From positions 1-47,296 of the forward strand of contig CAJUGG010000113.1 in the NCBI GenBank assembly GCA_910585995.1: 47,296 nucleotides of DNA. Reading direction: 5' to 3'. This stretch comes from an uncultured Lachnospiraceae bacterium (GTDB taxonomy: Bacteria; Bacillota; Clostridia; Lachnospirales; Lachnospiraceae). Positions 14,538-23,887 of the stretch are shown in pieces. How positions within the stretch are numbered: position 1 is the first letter of the stretch; every line of letters starts with the position of its first letter. A program made the translations under genes and the position numbers. The notes beneath the pieces are model-generated. The model searched no databases. It was not told the origin of the DNA and saw only the letters and a list, made by a program, of their open reading frames with translations.

Positions 14538-16619
14538 TTACGTACTATATTCTTCCAAAAGCGCGCCGCTTACCATATCATAAGCCTGTGCAGTTCCATT
14601 GTTATAGAGCAGATAGAGCGTGTTGTCAATAAAGGTGCCGCGCACCTGGTGATATTCATCTTCTTTTGGATGGGTATTGATCTTCAGTGTCTGCACAAAG
14701 GATTCATTCTGATAAGAAAACAGCAGATAGTGTTCCAGGTATTGATTGTCACTGCTGCCTTGTGCCTGAAAGCCAAACAGATTTTTTTCAGTGTCGATCA
14801 GGATTGCCCGGTGATTCCAGAGGATTTCGCTGTAGTGGTAATCTGCTAAAGGAAGTTTTGCGATCTCTTGTAAGTCGCCGGGGTTGGAGAGGTCAAACAT
14901 GGACAGCTTCATCCCCTGTTCCCGCCCTGTCTCCGGGTCGGCTTCCATGCCGATGCCTAAGAGTCTGTCTTCTCCGTAAAAGTGCAGATACTCTGAAAAG
15001 CCGCTGACTTTTAATTCTCCTAAGACTTTTGGGTGCTCTGGATCGGAGAGATCTACGGCAAACAGAGGATCTGTCTGACGGAAGGTGACGAAGTAGCCGG
15101 CCTCTCCTAAGAAACGGGCAGAATATATGTGTTCTCCTTTGGCAAGCCCTTCGACTTTGCCAAGGATGGACAGAGAGGAATCCAGGATATACAGAGCATT
15201 GGTTTCTTTGGCTTCTCCATAGTCAATGCCTATGGATTCTCCTGTGCGGTCATCGATTACTTCTGTGGCTTGATATTCATGTACCGTTGTTACCATTCTC
15301 AGATTTCCTTCATATTCATCCATCGAAAAACTATTTTCCACTTGCCCTGGTGCTGATCCTTCGGCCTGGACATAAAATTTCCCTTCTTGGCAGAGAATCC
15401 GTAAAAACCGGGTCTGGTCCTTTAGCATCTGTGATCCGGAGGGTTTCTGATCGTAGAACGACTGATACCATGCCACATAGATATTTTGGGGGCTTACATA
15501 GTAAGTACCATTCCCTGACAGGACCGCTTTGCTGTCTGCAAAGGACGTAGGATGGGAGAGATCGATGCTGATAAACACAAGGTAATCGGAAGCATCTGTG
15601 TCAGCAGGGCAGACGACGCGGTCGGCTTCTATCGGTTTGCCATCCAATGACGGGACGTAGGCGCCGACGTCTTCGGCTCCTTCGCCGGGTGTGGCTGCAA
15701 AATGGCTGATGGCATAGAGATAACCTCCGGCAATACGGGAACTTTCATAAGAACCCTTTAAGGTAAATGTTTTGAGCTTTTGGGGATTTTGCCGGTCTGA
15801 GATCTGGTAGATGCTGATCTGATGATACCCCTGGGCCTGATATGCGATATCGTCTGTCTCCATTATTCTTTTGGCGGATTCCAGAGGAGTGAAGGCATCA
15901 TAATATTTATTCTCAATGGCGATCAGCAGATCATTCCAGAGATGAAATTCCTCTAGGCTCTCAAAATCCTGCAAAAAGGCAGTCTCCTTTAGTCCATCTT
16001 TCGTATCTAGGATCTGGATGCCTGTCTTTGTGCTCACGCCTCCGTCTTCTTCTTTTTGCTGTCTGCTGACAATCTGGTACAGATATCGGCCGTCATTTTT
16101 GATCTGATCCGCTTCTTGTACGCCTTCCACCTGGATATTGGTCTGCCCGAAGGAACCTTTAGTAGCTGCGATGTCTTCCGCAGTTTTTGAGGCTTCTGCG
16201 CGGGCAAATGTGTCTTCTTTGTCTTCCGTATCATAGAACGAATACGTATCCTGCCATTGCTCTGACAGGTGCGTATAGATCTCTTCATAGTCCATCTTCG
16301 TATAGGCTAACTCTTCTGGGAGGGGTTCTTCAGGTTCTGCCGGGAGGTGATTTGTTGGTGCTTTTTGTCTTGCGGTGTCGACAGAAGAGTGCCAGGGCAG
16401 AGAACGCTCAGACTGCAAAGAGACTGCCACCAGGCCCGCAACCAGACAGAGACAGGCGACATTTGTCCATAGAAAGTATCTTCTTTTTTTTCTGATCTGC
16501 TGCCTGCTTGTATGTTCTTTCAAAGTCTGATACATTTGTTCGGGGCATAAACTTTTGGGAACTGTAAGGTCCGTTCCTTTTTCTAAGAGCATTTTTTGGA
16601 TATCTTTATATTCTTTCAT
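14538..16619 (-). CDS. Membrane-anchored beta-propeller protein (Beta_propel family), likely anti-sigma partner
   Basis: The 693-residue protein has a short cytosolic N-terminus (about 1-45, with VPKSLCPEQM), one membrane span (about 47-67) and a large outer domain that matches the secreted beta-propeller family distantly related to WD-40 repeats. Visible propeller landmarks are SFGQTNIQVEGVQEADQIKN and SIYQISDRQNPQKL. It lies 38 bases downstream of an ECF sigma gene on the same strand. Its topology (cytosolic tail, one span, outer sensor) is what an anti-sigma factor needs, but no zinc anti-sigma motif is visible. AAGGAGAG precedes the ATG at 16619. Confidence 0.82.
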   Translation of the reverse strand: MKEYKDIQKMLLEKGTDLTVPKSLCPEQMYQTLKEHTSRQQIRKKRRYFLWTNVACLCLVAGLVAVSLQSERSLPWHSSVDTARQKAPTNHLPAEPEEPLPEELAYTKMDYEEIYTHLSEQWQDTYSFYDTEDKEDTFARAEASKTAEDIAATKGSFGQTNIQVEGVQEADQIKNDGRYLYQIVSRQQKEEDGGVSTKTGIQILDTKDGLKETAFLQDFESLEEFHLWNDLLIAIENKYYDAFTPLESAKRIMETDDIAYQAQGYHQISIYQISDRQNPQKLKTFTLKGSYESSRIAGGYLYAISHFAATPGEGAEDVGAYVPSLDGKPIEADRVVCPADTDASDYLVFISIDLSHPTSFADSKAVLSGNGTYYVSPQNIYVAWYQSFYDQKPSGSQMLKDQTRFLRILCQEGKFYVQAEGSAPGQVENSFSMDEYEGNLRMVTTVHEYQATEVIDDRTGESIGIDYGEAKETNALYILDSSLSILGKVEGLAKGEHIYSARFLGEAGYFVTFRQTDPLFAVDLSDPEHPKVLGELKVSGFSEYLHFYGEDRLLGIGMEADPETGREQGMKLSMFDLSNPGDLQEIAKLPLADYHYSEILWNHRAILIDTEKNLFGFQAQGSSDNQYLEHYLLFSYQNESFVQTLKINTHPKEDEYHQVRGTFIDNTLYLLYNNGTAQAYDMVSGALLEEYST

Positions 16620-16657
16620 GCGGGTCTCTCCTTTTTATATCAGTTTCGCATCTGTCC

Positions 16658-17158
16658 TCACGAATCCTTCCGGGCTGCTTTCGGACAGATGCTGTTTTCA
16701 TAAACTACTTTTAGTTTCTGCAAAGCCCTGCGGTATTTGGAACGAATGGTACTGTGATTGCGGTGCAGCATCTGTGCAATCTCCAGACTTTTGTATCCTT
16801 CAAAGACCGTAAGAATCACAATCAGACGCTCTTCAGCTTCTAAGGTCTTTAGAAGTTCCAGGACTTCTGTCTGAGATTCAAGTCCGCTGCTTTTGGCAGA
16901 GGAAATCTCCTGGGGGTCTTCAATAAAAAACTCTTTGCGGTTACGCTTTTTCAGACTTTTCTTACAGTGATTGACCAGGATGCAGAAGATCCAGGAGCGA
17001 AAGGAAGTTTCTTTTTTCAGTTGATGAAAATGTTCGTAGGCTGACAATACAGCGTCCTGCACAGCATCCTCCGCATCCTGTGCATTTCCCATGTAATAAT
17101 AGGCCAGACGGTAGAGATCCCGATATACCGTCTGATACAGTTCCATAAAGCGTTCCAT
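16658..17158 (-). CDS. ECF-type RNA polymerase sigma factor
   Basis: The 166-residue protein has region 2 (RLAYYYMGNAQDAEDAVQDA, then FRSWIFCILVNHCKKSL) and region 4 (RLIVILTVFEGYKSLEIAQM and the HSTIRSKYRRALQKLK recognition helix) separated by a short linker, as in ECF sigma-70 proteins. I take the ATG at 17158 because GGGGTGG lies just before it; an in-frame ATG at 17182 lacks a site. The downstream gene is a membrane beta-propeller protein that probably controls it. A 7-4-7 palindrome upstream may mark its own regulation. Confidence 0.9.
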   Translation of the reverse strand: MERFMELYQTVYRDLYRLAYYYMGNAQDAEDAVQDAVLSAYEHFHQLKKETSFRSWIFCILVNHCKKSLKKRNRKEFFIEDPQEISSAKSSGLESQTEVLELLKTLEAEERLIVILTVFEGYKSLEIAQMLHRNHSTIRSKYRRALQKLKVVYENSICPKAARKDS

Positions 17159-17191
17159 CTTTCCACCCCACTTTGAAATCATACCTGTACA

Positions 17192-17209
17192 ACTCTATCC
17201 ATATAGAGT
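17192..17209. promoter_or_regulatory. Palindrome upstream of the ECF sigma gene
   Basis: ACTCTAT and ATAGAGT are separated by CCAT. It lies 34 bases upstream of the chosen start codon and could be an operator or a leader hairpin. Confidence 0.4.
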
Positions 17210-17349
17210 CGCACAACTTTTAAAATGTTGCAAGAAAATAGAAAAAGAAGGATACAGGCGGTAAAACTTACCATAATAAGACTGTACGAAAACTAAAAAA
17301 TGAGTTAAAATAAGACAGAGAATAAAATACGCTAAAGGAGCAGCAGACG

Positions 17350-18042
17350 ATGTTAGAAGAATTAAAACAAAAAGTATTTGAAGCAAATATGTTACTTCCC
17401 AAATATGGACTGGTAACGTTTACCTGGGGCAATGTCAGCGCTATTGACCGAGAGAGCGGATTGTTTGTCATCAAGCCGAGCGGTGTGGACTATGAGACGA
17501 TGTCCGCAGATGATATGGTGGTCATGGATTTAGACGGCAATAAAGTAGAAGGGCACTACAAGCCGTCTTCGGATACGCCGACCCATTTGGAGATCTATAA
17601 AGCTTTTAAAGAAGTAGGCGGTATCGTGCACACACATTCCTCCTATGCAACGAGCTGGGCACAGGCAGGCCGGAGCATCCCCTGCTATGGAACCACCCAT
17701 GCAGACTATATGTACGGCGAGATCCCCTGTGTGCGCTGCCTGACACCGGAAGAGATCGAAGGTGCTTACGAGGAAAATACCGGACATCTGATCGTGGATT
17801 TTTTCCAGAGCATGAACAAAGATCCGATGGCTGTCCCAGCGGTTCTGTGTAAGAATCATGGACCGTTTTCCTGGGGTAAAGATGCCCATGAGGCTGTGCA
17901 CAATGCCGTAGTTTTAGAAGAAGTGGCAAAGATGGCCTATCGTGCAGAGACCATCAATCCGCGCATCCAGCCGGCTCCGCAGTCTCTTCAGGACAAGCAC
18001 TATTTCCGTAAACATGGCGCCAATGCATATTATGGCCAGTAA
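17350..18042 (+). CDS. araD: L-ribulose-5-phosphate 4-epimerase (AraD family)
   Basis: The 230-residue protein is a class II aldolase-fold epimerase that converts L-ribulose 5-phosphate to D-xylulose 5-phosphate. Motifs: TWGNVSA with IKPSGVDY at the phosphate site, SSDTPTHLEIY, the zinc ligands in VHTHSSYA (about 94-100) and the later histidine in NHGPFSWG (about 171-178). The length is as expected. AAAGGAG precedes the ATG. No other arabinose genes flank it, so it may serve ascorbate- or other pentose-type catabolism encoded elsewhere. A long hairpin terminator follows. Confidence 0.9.
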   Translation: MLEELKQKVFEANMLLPKYGLVTFTWGNVSAIDRESGLFVIKPSGVDYETMSADDMVVMDLDGNKVEGHYKPSSDTPTHLEIYKAFKEVGGIVHTHSSYATSWAQAGRSIPCYGTTHADYMYGEIPCVRCLTPEEIEGAYEENTGHLIVDFFQSMNKDPMAVPAVLCKNHGPFSWGKDAHEAVHNAVVLEEVAKMAYRAETINPRIQPAPQSLQDKHYFRKHGANAYYGQ

Positions 18043-18074
18043 GTGAAAAAATTAACAATTTAATTTGTGAGCGA

Positions 18075-18149
18075 CAATAGGACTGCCGCAGGAAGGGCAC
18101 CCTGACATTTGAGCAAGTCAGGGTGTCCCATTCTGCGGCAGCCCTATTG
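18075..18149 (+). terminator. Long hairpin after araD
   Basis: CAATAGG and CTGCCGCAG pair with CTGCGGCAG and CCTATTG, with an inner ACCCTGAC/GTCAGGGT stem. The tail is TATTATTT. It ends araD transcription before the aspartate kinase gene. Confidence 0.75.
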
Positions 18150-18242
18150 TATTATTTAGGAAAATATAAAAAAACAGTTGTTTTCTGCGTCCGATGCACG
18201 TATAATCAAGACAGTCTTTTTTTAAAACGAGGAGATAAAGTG

Positions 18243-19562
18243 ATGAAGAAGGTTGTCAAGTTTGGAGGAAGCTCTCTGGCCAGTGCAGAGCAGTTTCAGA
18301 AAGTAGGAGCTATTATCTTAGCAGACGAGAGCCGCCGGTATGTGGTCCCTTCTGCACCGGGTAAACGCTTTGAGGGTGATGTCAAGGTGACAGATATGCT
18401 GTATCAATGTTATTATACAGCAGCTAATGGAGAAGATTTTAGCGGGATGCTCAGGCAGATCAAGGCACGCTATAATGAGATCATCGGCGGATTGAATCTT
18501 AAGCTTTGCCTGGATGAAGAATTTGAGATCATTTCCAAAAATTTTGCAGAAAAGGCAGGGAGCGATTATGCGGCGTCCAGGGGAGAATATTTAAACGGCA
18601 TGATCATGGCTGCTTATCTGGACTATCCTTTTGTGGACGCGGCGGAAGTGATCCGCTTTGCAGAGGACGGCGCATTTGATGCAGACAAGACCGACAAGAT
18701 CTTAGGAGCAAGACTTTCAGAGATGCCAAAAGCTGTCGTGCCTGGCTTCTATGGGGCTTATGAAGACGGAAGGATCAAGACATTTTCCAGAGGAGGCTCT
18801 GATATCACGGGTTCTATCGTGGCGAAAGCCATTGGCGCAGATCTCTATGAGAACTGGACTGACGTATCCGGCTTCTTGGTGACAGACCCGCATCTGATTG
18901 AGAATCCAGAAGTGATTGATACCATTACTTATCGGGAACTTCGGGAGCTTTCCTACATGGGGGCTACGGTGCTTCATGAAGACGCGATCTTTCCGGTGCG
19001 AAAGGCAGGGATTCCCATCAACATCCGCAATACCAACAGACCGGATGACAATGGTACGATGATCGTGGCCAGCACCTGCCATAAACCGCGCTTTACGATC
19101 ACTGGCATTGCAGGCAAAAAGGGATTTGTCACTGTAAATATTGAAAAAGATATGATGAACTCTGAGATTGGTTTTGGCCGCAGAGTGCTGGAGGAATTTG
19201 AAAAGCAGGGGATCTCTTTTGAACATATTCCTTCGGGCATCGATACGATGAGTGTTGTGGTCCATCAGGATGAGTTTGAAGAGCATGAGCAGCAGGTGCT
19301 TGCCGGTATCCAGAGGGCTGTGAATCCGGACTATCTGGAGATCGAAGGGGATCTGGCTCTGATTGCAGTGGTGGGACGCGCGATGAGGGCAAACAGAGGG
19401 ACAGCAGGCAGGATCTTCTCCGCACTGGCTCATGCCAATGTCAATATTAAGATGATCGACCAGGGTTCTAGTGAGTGGAACATCATCGTAGGCGTACGTA
19501 ACGAAGACTTTGAGAAGGCCATCAAGGCGATCTACAACATCTTTATTTCCACACAGTTGTAG
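18243..19562 (+). CDS. Aspartate kinase
   Basis: This 439-residue enzyme phosphorylates aspartate, the first step toward lysine, threonine, methionine and diaminopimelate. It opens with VVKFGGSSLASAEQF (the ATP/aspartate motif), then has GFYGA, TFSRGGSDITGS (about 178-189) and TDVSGFLVTDP. The C-terminal part holds two ACT-type regulatory domains (FTITGIAGKKGFVTVNIEK; LALIAVVGRAM with NVNIKMIDQGSSEWNI). The ATG at 18243 follows GAGGAG. A longer reading from 18123 would begin inside the araD terminator, so I reject it. It stands alone rather than in a lysine operon. Confidence 0.93.
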   Translation: MKKVVKFGGSSLASAEQFQKVGAIILADESRRYVVPSAPGKRFEGDVKVTDMLYQCYYTAANGEDFSGMLRQIKARYNEIIGGLNLKLCLDEEFEIISKNFAEKAGSDYAASRGEYLNGMIMAAYLDYPFVDAAEVIRFAEDGAFDADKTDKILGARLSEMPKAVVPGFYGAYEDGRIKTFSRGGSDITGSIVAKAIGADLYENWTDVSGFLVTDPHLIENPEVIDTITYRELRELSYMGATVLHEDAIFPVRKAGIPINIRNTNRPDDNGTMIVASTCHKPRFTITGIAGKKGFVTVNIEKDMMNSEIGFGRRVLEEFEKQGISFEHIPSGIDTMSVVVHQDEFEEHEQQVLAGIQRAVNPDYLEIEGDLALIAVVGRAMRANRGTAGRIFSALAHANVNIKMIDQGSSEWNIIVGVRNEDFEKAIKAIYNIFISTQL

Positions 19563-19692
19563 TCTACAAGACTTTTTCTTTAGATTTCTTCCTATAATAT
19601 GAAGAATCCTTAAATCTTTGTGAACTTTTACTATAAGCGAAAAAAGTGTGATATACTGCGGAAAGTAAGTTTATAGAAATGAAGGTGACGAC

Positions 19693-20625
19693 ATGGTTAT
19701 ACGGGAAGAATTTTATATGGATTCCGTGGACGGGATTCATATGCTGCATGGCTATCGCTGGTTTAACCCGGAGAGAAAATACAGAGGGGTTTTGCTTCTC
19801 ACACACGGGATGCTGGAATATATAGAACGTTATCAGGAATTGGCAGAGTATATGGCTTCGGCGGGTTATTTTGTGGCCGGACACGACCATCTGGGACATG
19901 GAGACTCTGTGAAAGATTTAACAGAACTTGGCTATGTAGGAAAACAAGGAGCAGCTGTCTGGCTGAAGGATATGGAACGTGTCCGCAGGATGGCGGTCTC
20001 CTATGCGCCTAAGGTTCCCTGCATCCTGCTAGGACACAGCATGGGTTCTTATCTGGTACGCCGCTATCTGATCTACAACGGGGACCGGGTGGACGGTGCT
20101 GTGATCATGGGGACGGGACATCAGCCGATGCTGGTGGTAAAAGCAGGACTTTTGCTGACCTATCTTACGATGCTCAGAAGAGGCTCCAAAGGGCACAGCG
20201 CGATACTGGACAATTTTACCTGCAGCGGTTTTGCCAAACGATACCCCGACAATGCGCATACCGGAAGCTGGATGAGTCAGGACCCGCAGATCCTGAATCA
20301 AGTGCTTCAGGACGAGCGGATGAATTTTGCATTTTCATTAAATGCATTTAAAGCATTATTTGAGACCATCGAGGAAGTGATCGACCCCAAGCGCGCAGCA
20401 AGGATGCCCAAAGTGCTGCCTCTGCTGGTGCTGTCCGGGGACGAGGACCCTGTAGGAGAAAATGGACGAGGCGTGCGCCGTTTCGAGAAGATGCTCCGAA
20501 AGATCGGCATGGAAAATGTCAGTTTAAAGCTGTACCCCCATAACCGACACGAACTGATCCATGATCTAGACAAGGAACGAGTGTTTGAAGATATACGGGT
20601 GTGGTGTGATTCTATCAATAAGTAA
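19693..20625 (+). CDS. Alpha/beta hydrolase (monoacylglycerol lipase-like)
   Basis: The 310-residue protein has the Hydrolase_4 fold: LLTHGMLEYIERYQELAEYM, then GHDHLGHGDS, the nucleophile elbow GHSMGS (about 114-119), a late Asp in LSGDEDPVG and a His in NRHELIHD. It should be a serine esterase or lysophospholipase acting on lipid esters in the cytosol; no signal peptide is seen. A GAAGGTGA site precedes the ATG. It is followed closely by the DUF1002 gene. Confidence 0.87.
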   Translation: MVIREEFYMDSVDGIHMLHGYRWFNPERKYRGVLLLTHGMLEYIERYQELAEYMASAGYFVAGHDHLGHGDSVKDLTELGYVGKQGAAVWLKDMERVRRMAVSYAPKVPCILLGHSMGSYLVRRYLIYNGDRVDGAVIMGTGHQPMLVVKAGLLLTYLTMLRRGSKGHSAILDNFTCSGFAKRYPDNAHTGSWMSQDPQILNQVLQDERMNFAFSLNAFKALFETIEEVIDPKRAARMPKVLPLLVLSGDEDPVGENGRGVRRFEKMLRKIGMENVSLKLYPHNRHELIHDLDKERVFEDIRVWCDSINK

Positions 20626-20650
20626 TAAAAAACTTAAATAGGTGAACAAG

Positions 20651-21523
20651 ATGAGAAAATGGTTTATGTTGCTGCTGGCAGCAGGTTTTATGATGACTTG
20701 CCAGCTTCAGGTAAGCGCAGCCGGCTCTCCGGTGCTTGCCCTTGGTTCTGATTTGAGTGCGGAGCAAAGAGCTACAGTCCTGGCAGAGATGGGGATTGAC
20801 GAGGCGCAGGCTGCTTCTTATGAGACGATCTATATTACCAATGATATGGAACATCAATATCTGGATGATTCTCTGGGGGCGTCTGTCGTAGGCACACACT
20901 CCCTGTCATCGGTGCTTCTGCTTCCGCAGGAGAGCGGTACAGGACTCAGTGTGGAGACACATAATATCAATTACTGCACCATTGCTATGTACCGCAATGC
21001 TCTTTTGACAGCCGGTGTAGAGGATGCCAAAGTAATTGTGGCAGCGCCTTCCTCCATCAGCGGCACAGCAGCTTTGATTGGCGCGGTAAAAGCATATGAG
21101 ACTTACAGCGGTACAACTGTCAGCGAAGATACGTTTGCGGTAGCGACCGATGAACTGGTGTTGACCGGAGAACTGATGTCAGAGCTTGATACCGAACAGA
21201 TCTCGGATCTGATCGCCTATCTGAAGCAGCAGATGGTTGAGAATGGACTAGACGACCCTGATAAGCTCTCCGGCCTGGTCAAACAGGCCTCCGAAAAGAT
21301 GGAGATGAATCTGACCGATGAACAGGTGAGCAAAGTCGTGGATCTGCTTCTGAAGATGAGCAAACTGGATATGGACCCCGATCAGCTTGTCAGCCAGGCC
21401 AAAGAACTCTATGAGAAACTGGATGCGATGGGGATCAAGCTGGATAAAGAAAAAGTAGGGAACTTTGTTACACGGTTTATCTCTTCCATCTGGGACTTGA
21501 TCCAGAACTTTATGTCACAATAA
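20651..21523 (+). CDS. Secreted DUF1002 protein
   Basis: The 290-residue protein has a signal peptide (MRKWFMLLLAAGFMMTCQLQ, cleavage near VSAAGS) and the DUF1002 pattern: VLALGSDLSAEQRATVLAEMG, NINYCTIAMYRNAL and VIVAAPSSISGTAALIGAVKAYE. Its C-terminal half is helical. The function is unknown; the family is found mainly in Firmicutes and exported. AGGTG lies six bases before the ATG at 20651, which is preferred to the GTG at 20642. It follows the hydrolase gene by 25 bases, so the two are likely co-transcribed. Confidence 0.85.
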   Translation: MRKWFMLLLAAGFMMTCQLQVSAAGSPVLALGSDLSAEQRATVLAEMGIDEAQAASYETIYITNDMEHQYLDDSLGASVVGTHSLSSVLLLPQESGTGLSVETHNINYCTIAMYRNALLTAGVEDAKVIVAAPSSISGTAALIGAVKAYETYSGTTVSEDTFAVATDELVLTGELMSELDTEQISDLIAYLKQQMVENGLDDPDKLSGLVKQASEKMEMNLTDEQVSKVVDLLLKMSKLDMDPDQLVSQAKELYEKLDAMGIKLDKEKVGNFVTRFISSIWDLIQNFMSQ

Positions 21524-21542
21524 TCCAGATCAGCTGCCGTAC

Positions 21543-21575
21543 TTGCCTATATTTGAGTAAACTCGATATAGGCAA
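21543..21575. terminator. Stem-loop between convergent genes
   Basis: TTGCCTATAT pairs perfectly with ATATAGGCAA, with an inner GAGT/ACTC. There is no clear T run, but its place between convergent genes suits a bidirectional terminator. Confidence 0.5.
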
Positions 21576-21590
21576 ATGCGTCATACTACC

Positions 21591-21857
21591 TTAATCTTCT
21601 TCTATTACATGAAATTCGAGAAAGTCAAATGGGATTTCATCGATAAAATTGTCCTGATGAAAGCGGGTCTTGGCATAGCGCTTAAATTCCCTGATATTGG
21701 TGTCGAGCCAAACAGGCCTGCTTAAGTCAAAGGCATAACAGATCTTGTCTAAGGCCTCAAAGACCTTATGGGTTCTGGTGTCTTCTTCCGGGCAGGTGAC
21801 GGTGAGATCTTTCAGCATCTTATTATTTTGATAGAGTTTTCCCCATACACGGAACAT
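21591..21857 (-). CDS. Conserved small protein of unknown function
   Basis: The 88-residue protein begins MFRVWGKLYQNNKMLKDLTV and includes THKVFEALDKICYAFDLSRP and WLDTNIREFKRYAKTRF. I believe it is a conserved Lachnospiraceae protein without known function. A minus-strand AGGAGG sits eight bases before the ATG at 21857. It is divergent from the TtcA-like gene, with starts 68 bases apart. Confidence 0.7.
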   Translation of the reverse strand: MFRVWGKLYQNNKMLKDLTVTCPEEDTRTHKVFEALDKICYAFDLSRPVWLDTNIREFKRYAKTRFHQDNFIDEIPFDFLEFHVIEED

Positions 21858-21925
21858 AGAATATCCTCCTTTCTATGTTCCTTAGTATATCCATTCCCTC
21901 CGGGAAAGTAAAGAGGAGATACCTT

Positions 21926-22759
21926 TTGGAACGTTATCAGGAAATTGAACGCAGTATCATTAAAAAATACAGAAAGACCATCTGGCGTCCGTTTATACGG
22001 GGAATCCAGGATTATGATATGATCCATGAAGGAGATAAGATTGCGGTCTGCATCTCCGGCGGTAAAGATTCCATGCTCTTGGCAAAGCTGTTGCAGGAGC
22101 TTCTGCGCCATGGGAAATACCCGTTTGAACTGGTGTTCTTGGTGATGGACCCCGGATATCATCCAGCCAATCGTAAACGTATCGAAGACAATGCCAGACT
22201 TCTGCATGTTCCCATCACGATCTTTGAATCCGATATCTTTAACATCGTAGTGGATATTCGGGAAAATCCCTGCTATCTGTGTGCCAGGATGCGCAGGGGA
22301 TTTCTCTATGCCCATGCCAGAGAACTAGGCTGCAATAAGATAGCACTGGGGCATCATTTTGATGATGTGATCGAGACGATTCTGATGGGGATGCTCTATG
22401 GCGGACAGATGCAGACCATGATGCCCAAATTACACAGCACCAATTTTGAAGGAATGGAATTGATCCGTCCGATGTATCTCGTCCATGAAGAGGCGATCTT
22501 AGACTGGATGCATTATCACGATCTGCATTTTTTGCAGTGTGCCTGCCGCTTTACGGAGCATTATGAAGTGGACGAGCATGGAGCCAATAACTCCAAGCGT
22601 CAGGAGATGAAAGAACTGATTGCCCATTTTCGAAAGATCAGTCCGGTCATTGAAAAAAATATTTTCCGTAGCGTGGAAAATGTCAACTTAAATACCATTA
22701 TCAGCTATCACAGAGGAGAAGAGCACTATCATTTCCTGGATGATTATGACAGACTGTAA
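21926..22759 (+). CDS. TtcA-like PP-loop tRNA thiolation protein
   Basis: This 277-residue ATP pyrophosphatase-type protein has the PP-loop CISGGKDSMLLAKLL, a CYLCARMRRGFLYAHA motif (CxxC) and GHHFDDVIETILM, the set seen in TtcA, which makes 2-thiocytidine at tRNA position 32. A further CAC lies near the end. The TTG at 21926 is chosen since AGGAG lies seven bases before it; the ATG at 21875 overlaps the divergent gene's ribosome site and has none. Which tRNA base it modifies cannot be told from sequence. Confidence 0.82.
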   Translation: MERYQEIERSIIKKYRKTIWRPFIRGIQDYDMIHEGDKIAVCISGGKDSMLLAKLLQELLRHGKYPFELVFLVMDPGYHPANRKRIEDNARLLHVPITIFESDIFNIVVDIRENPCYLCARMRRGFLYAHARELGCNKIALGHHFDDVIETILMGMLYGGQMQTMMPKLHSTNFEGMELIRPMYLVHEEAILDWMHYHDLHFLQCACRFTEHYEVDEHGANNSKRQEMKELIAHFRKISPVIEKNIFRSVENVNLNTIISYHRGEEHYHFLDDYDRL

Positions 22760-22900
22760 GTTGTATTGAAAAAAATATGGAAAAAATACTAATTATTTGA
22801 TAAATTTGGCATATTTTGCCAGGGTGACATGATATAATTATCATTGTACGGTTTTACGCCAGTGGGACCTAATATAGTCGCTAAGGGAGTGTAGTAAGTA

Positions 22901-23557
22901 ATGGCAGTAGAGATGACAATTCAAGAGTACCTTCATAAGCAGTCAGAAAAGGACAGCTTTGAGACGGCGATGTTTATCTATCAGTCAGCATTAATACAGA
23001 TGAACAGCAGAATCGAAGTGCTGAATCAGGAATTGAGTCATGTATATTCCTATAACCCCATTGAGTATGTGAAGACTCGGTTAAAGACGCCGGAAAGCAT
23101 TATGAAAAAGCTCAAGAAAAACGGACATCAAGTCAGCATTGATGACATGGTGGAATATGTCAATGACATTGCAGGCATCCGCATCACTTGTTCCTTTTTT
23201 TCCGAGATTTATTTTGTGGCAGATATGATCGCGAGGCAGGATAATTTGGCGGTGCTCAATATTAAAGATTATATCAGCAGGCCCAAAGAGAGCGGGTATA
23301 TGAGCTATCACATGCTGTTGTCTATCCAGGTGGCGTTAGCAGATGCCGTGATCCCCACTAAAGTGGAAGTCCAGATTCGGACGATGGCTATGGACTTTTG
23401 GGCTAGCTTAGAACATAAGATCTATTACAAATATGAAGGAAATGCCCCAGGATATTTTGCACGGGAATTACAGGAATGTGCATCGATTATCTCGCGGCTG
23501 GATGCAAAGATGATGTCATTAAATGACGCAATGAAACGGATTGATGGGGAAATATAG
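22901..23557 (+). CDS. Small alarmone synthetase (RelQ/YjbM-like)
   Basis: The 218-residue protein is a single-domain (p)ppGpp synthetase. It has PESIMKKLKKNG, then DIAGIRITCSFFSEIYFVAD, RPKESGYMSYHMLLS and EVQIRTMAMDFWASLEHKI, all RelA/SpoT synthetase motifs. It lacks the HD hydrolase and TGS/ACT regions of long Rel proteins, as RelP/RelQ do. It makes alarmones from GTP or GDP and ATP during envelope or nutrient stress. AAGGGAG lies upstream. A hairpin follows at 23576-23600. Confidence 0.9.
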   Translation: MAVEMTIQEYLHKQSEKDSFETAMFIYQSALIQMNSRIEVLNQELSHVYSYNPIEYVKTRLKTPESIMKKLKKNGHQVSIDDMVEYVNDIAGIRITCSFFSEIYFVADMIARQDNLAVLNIKDYISRPKESGYMSYHMLLSIQVALADAVIPTKVEVQIRTMAMDFWASLEHKIYYKYEGNAPGYFARELQECASIISRLDAKMMSLNDAMKRIDGEI

Positions 23558-23575
23558 ACAGTGAAAATGAGGAGT

Positions 23576-23600
23576 GCCCCGGCAATACGGATGCCGGGGC
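23576..23600 (+). terminator. GC-rich hairpin after the alarmone synthetase gene
   Basis: GCCCCGGCA pairs with TGCCGGGGC around a short loop. The tail TATTATG is not T-rich, so termination is uncertain. The rest of the 300-base gap to the next gene is AT-rich and holds only the promoter at 23824. Confidence 0.5.
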
Positions 23601-23823
23601 TATTATGAAAAAATTTATCTATATGTCGACTTGTTTGATTCCTGATAATAGGTTTACTGGCGAAGCCTGTAATTTATTTTATAAACAGAGTATACCAATT
23701 AAATATGACCAAAATATGAATAAATTATGAACTTATTGTGAAAATGCATAAAAAAATTGTCGAAAAATGTATTTTCGTGTGCATAATTCATAAAGCATAT
23801 CAGCGAGGCCTTGGAAAGAGTTG

Positions 23824-23852
23824 TTGTAATTGCCAAATAGAAATGGTAAAAT
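23824..23852 (+). promoter_or_regulatory. Promoter before the pyrophosphatase gene
   Basis: TTGTAA (23824-23829), 17 bases, TAAAAT (23847-23852), 35 bases before the ATG. Confidence 0.5.
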
Positions 23853-23887
23853 AATAAAGTCAAGTTGATATAAAAGGAGTGGAGATT

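Noticed and set aside
18123..18242. N-terminal extension of aspartate kinase
   Set aside because: It begins in the araD terminator hairpin and lacks kinase-like sequence; the ATG at 18243 has a good ribosome site and starts the known motif.
18717..19433. Minus-strand ORF over aspartate kinase
   Set aside because: It is the complement of a well-supported gene with no recognisable domain.
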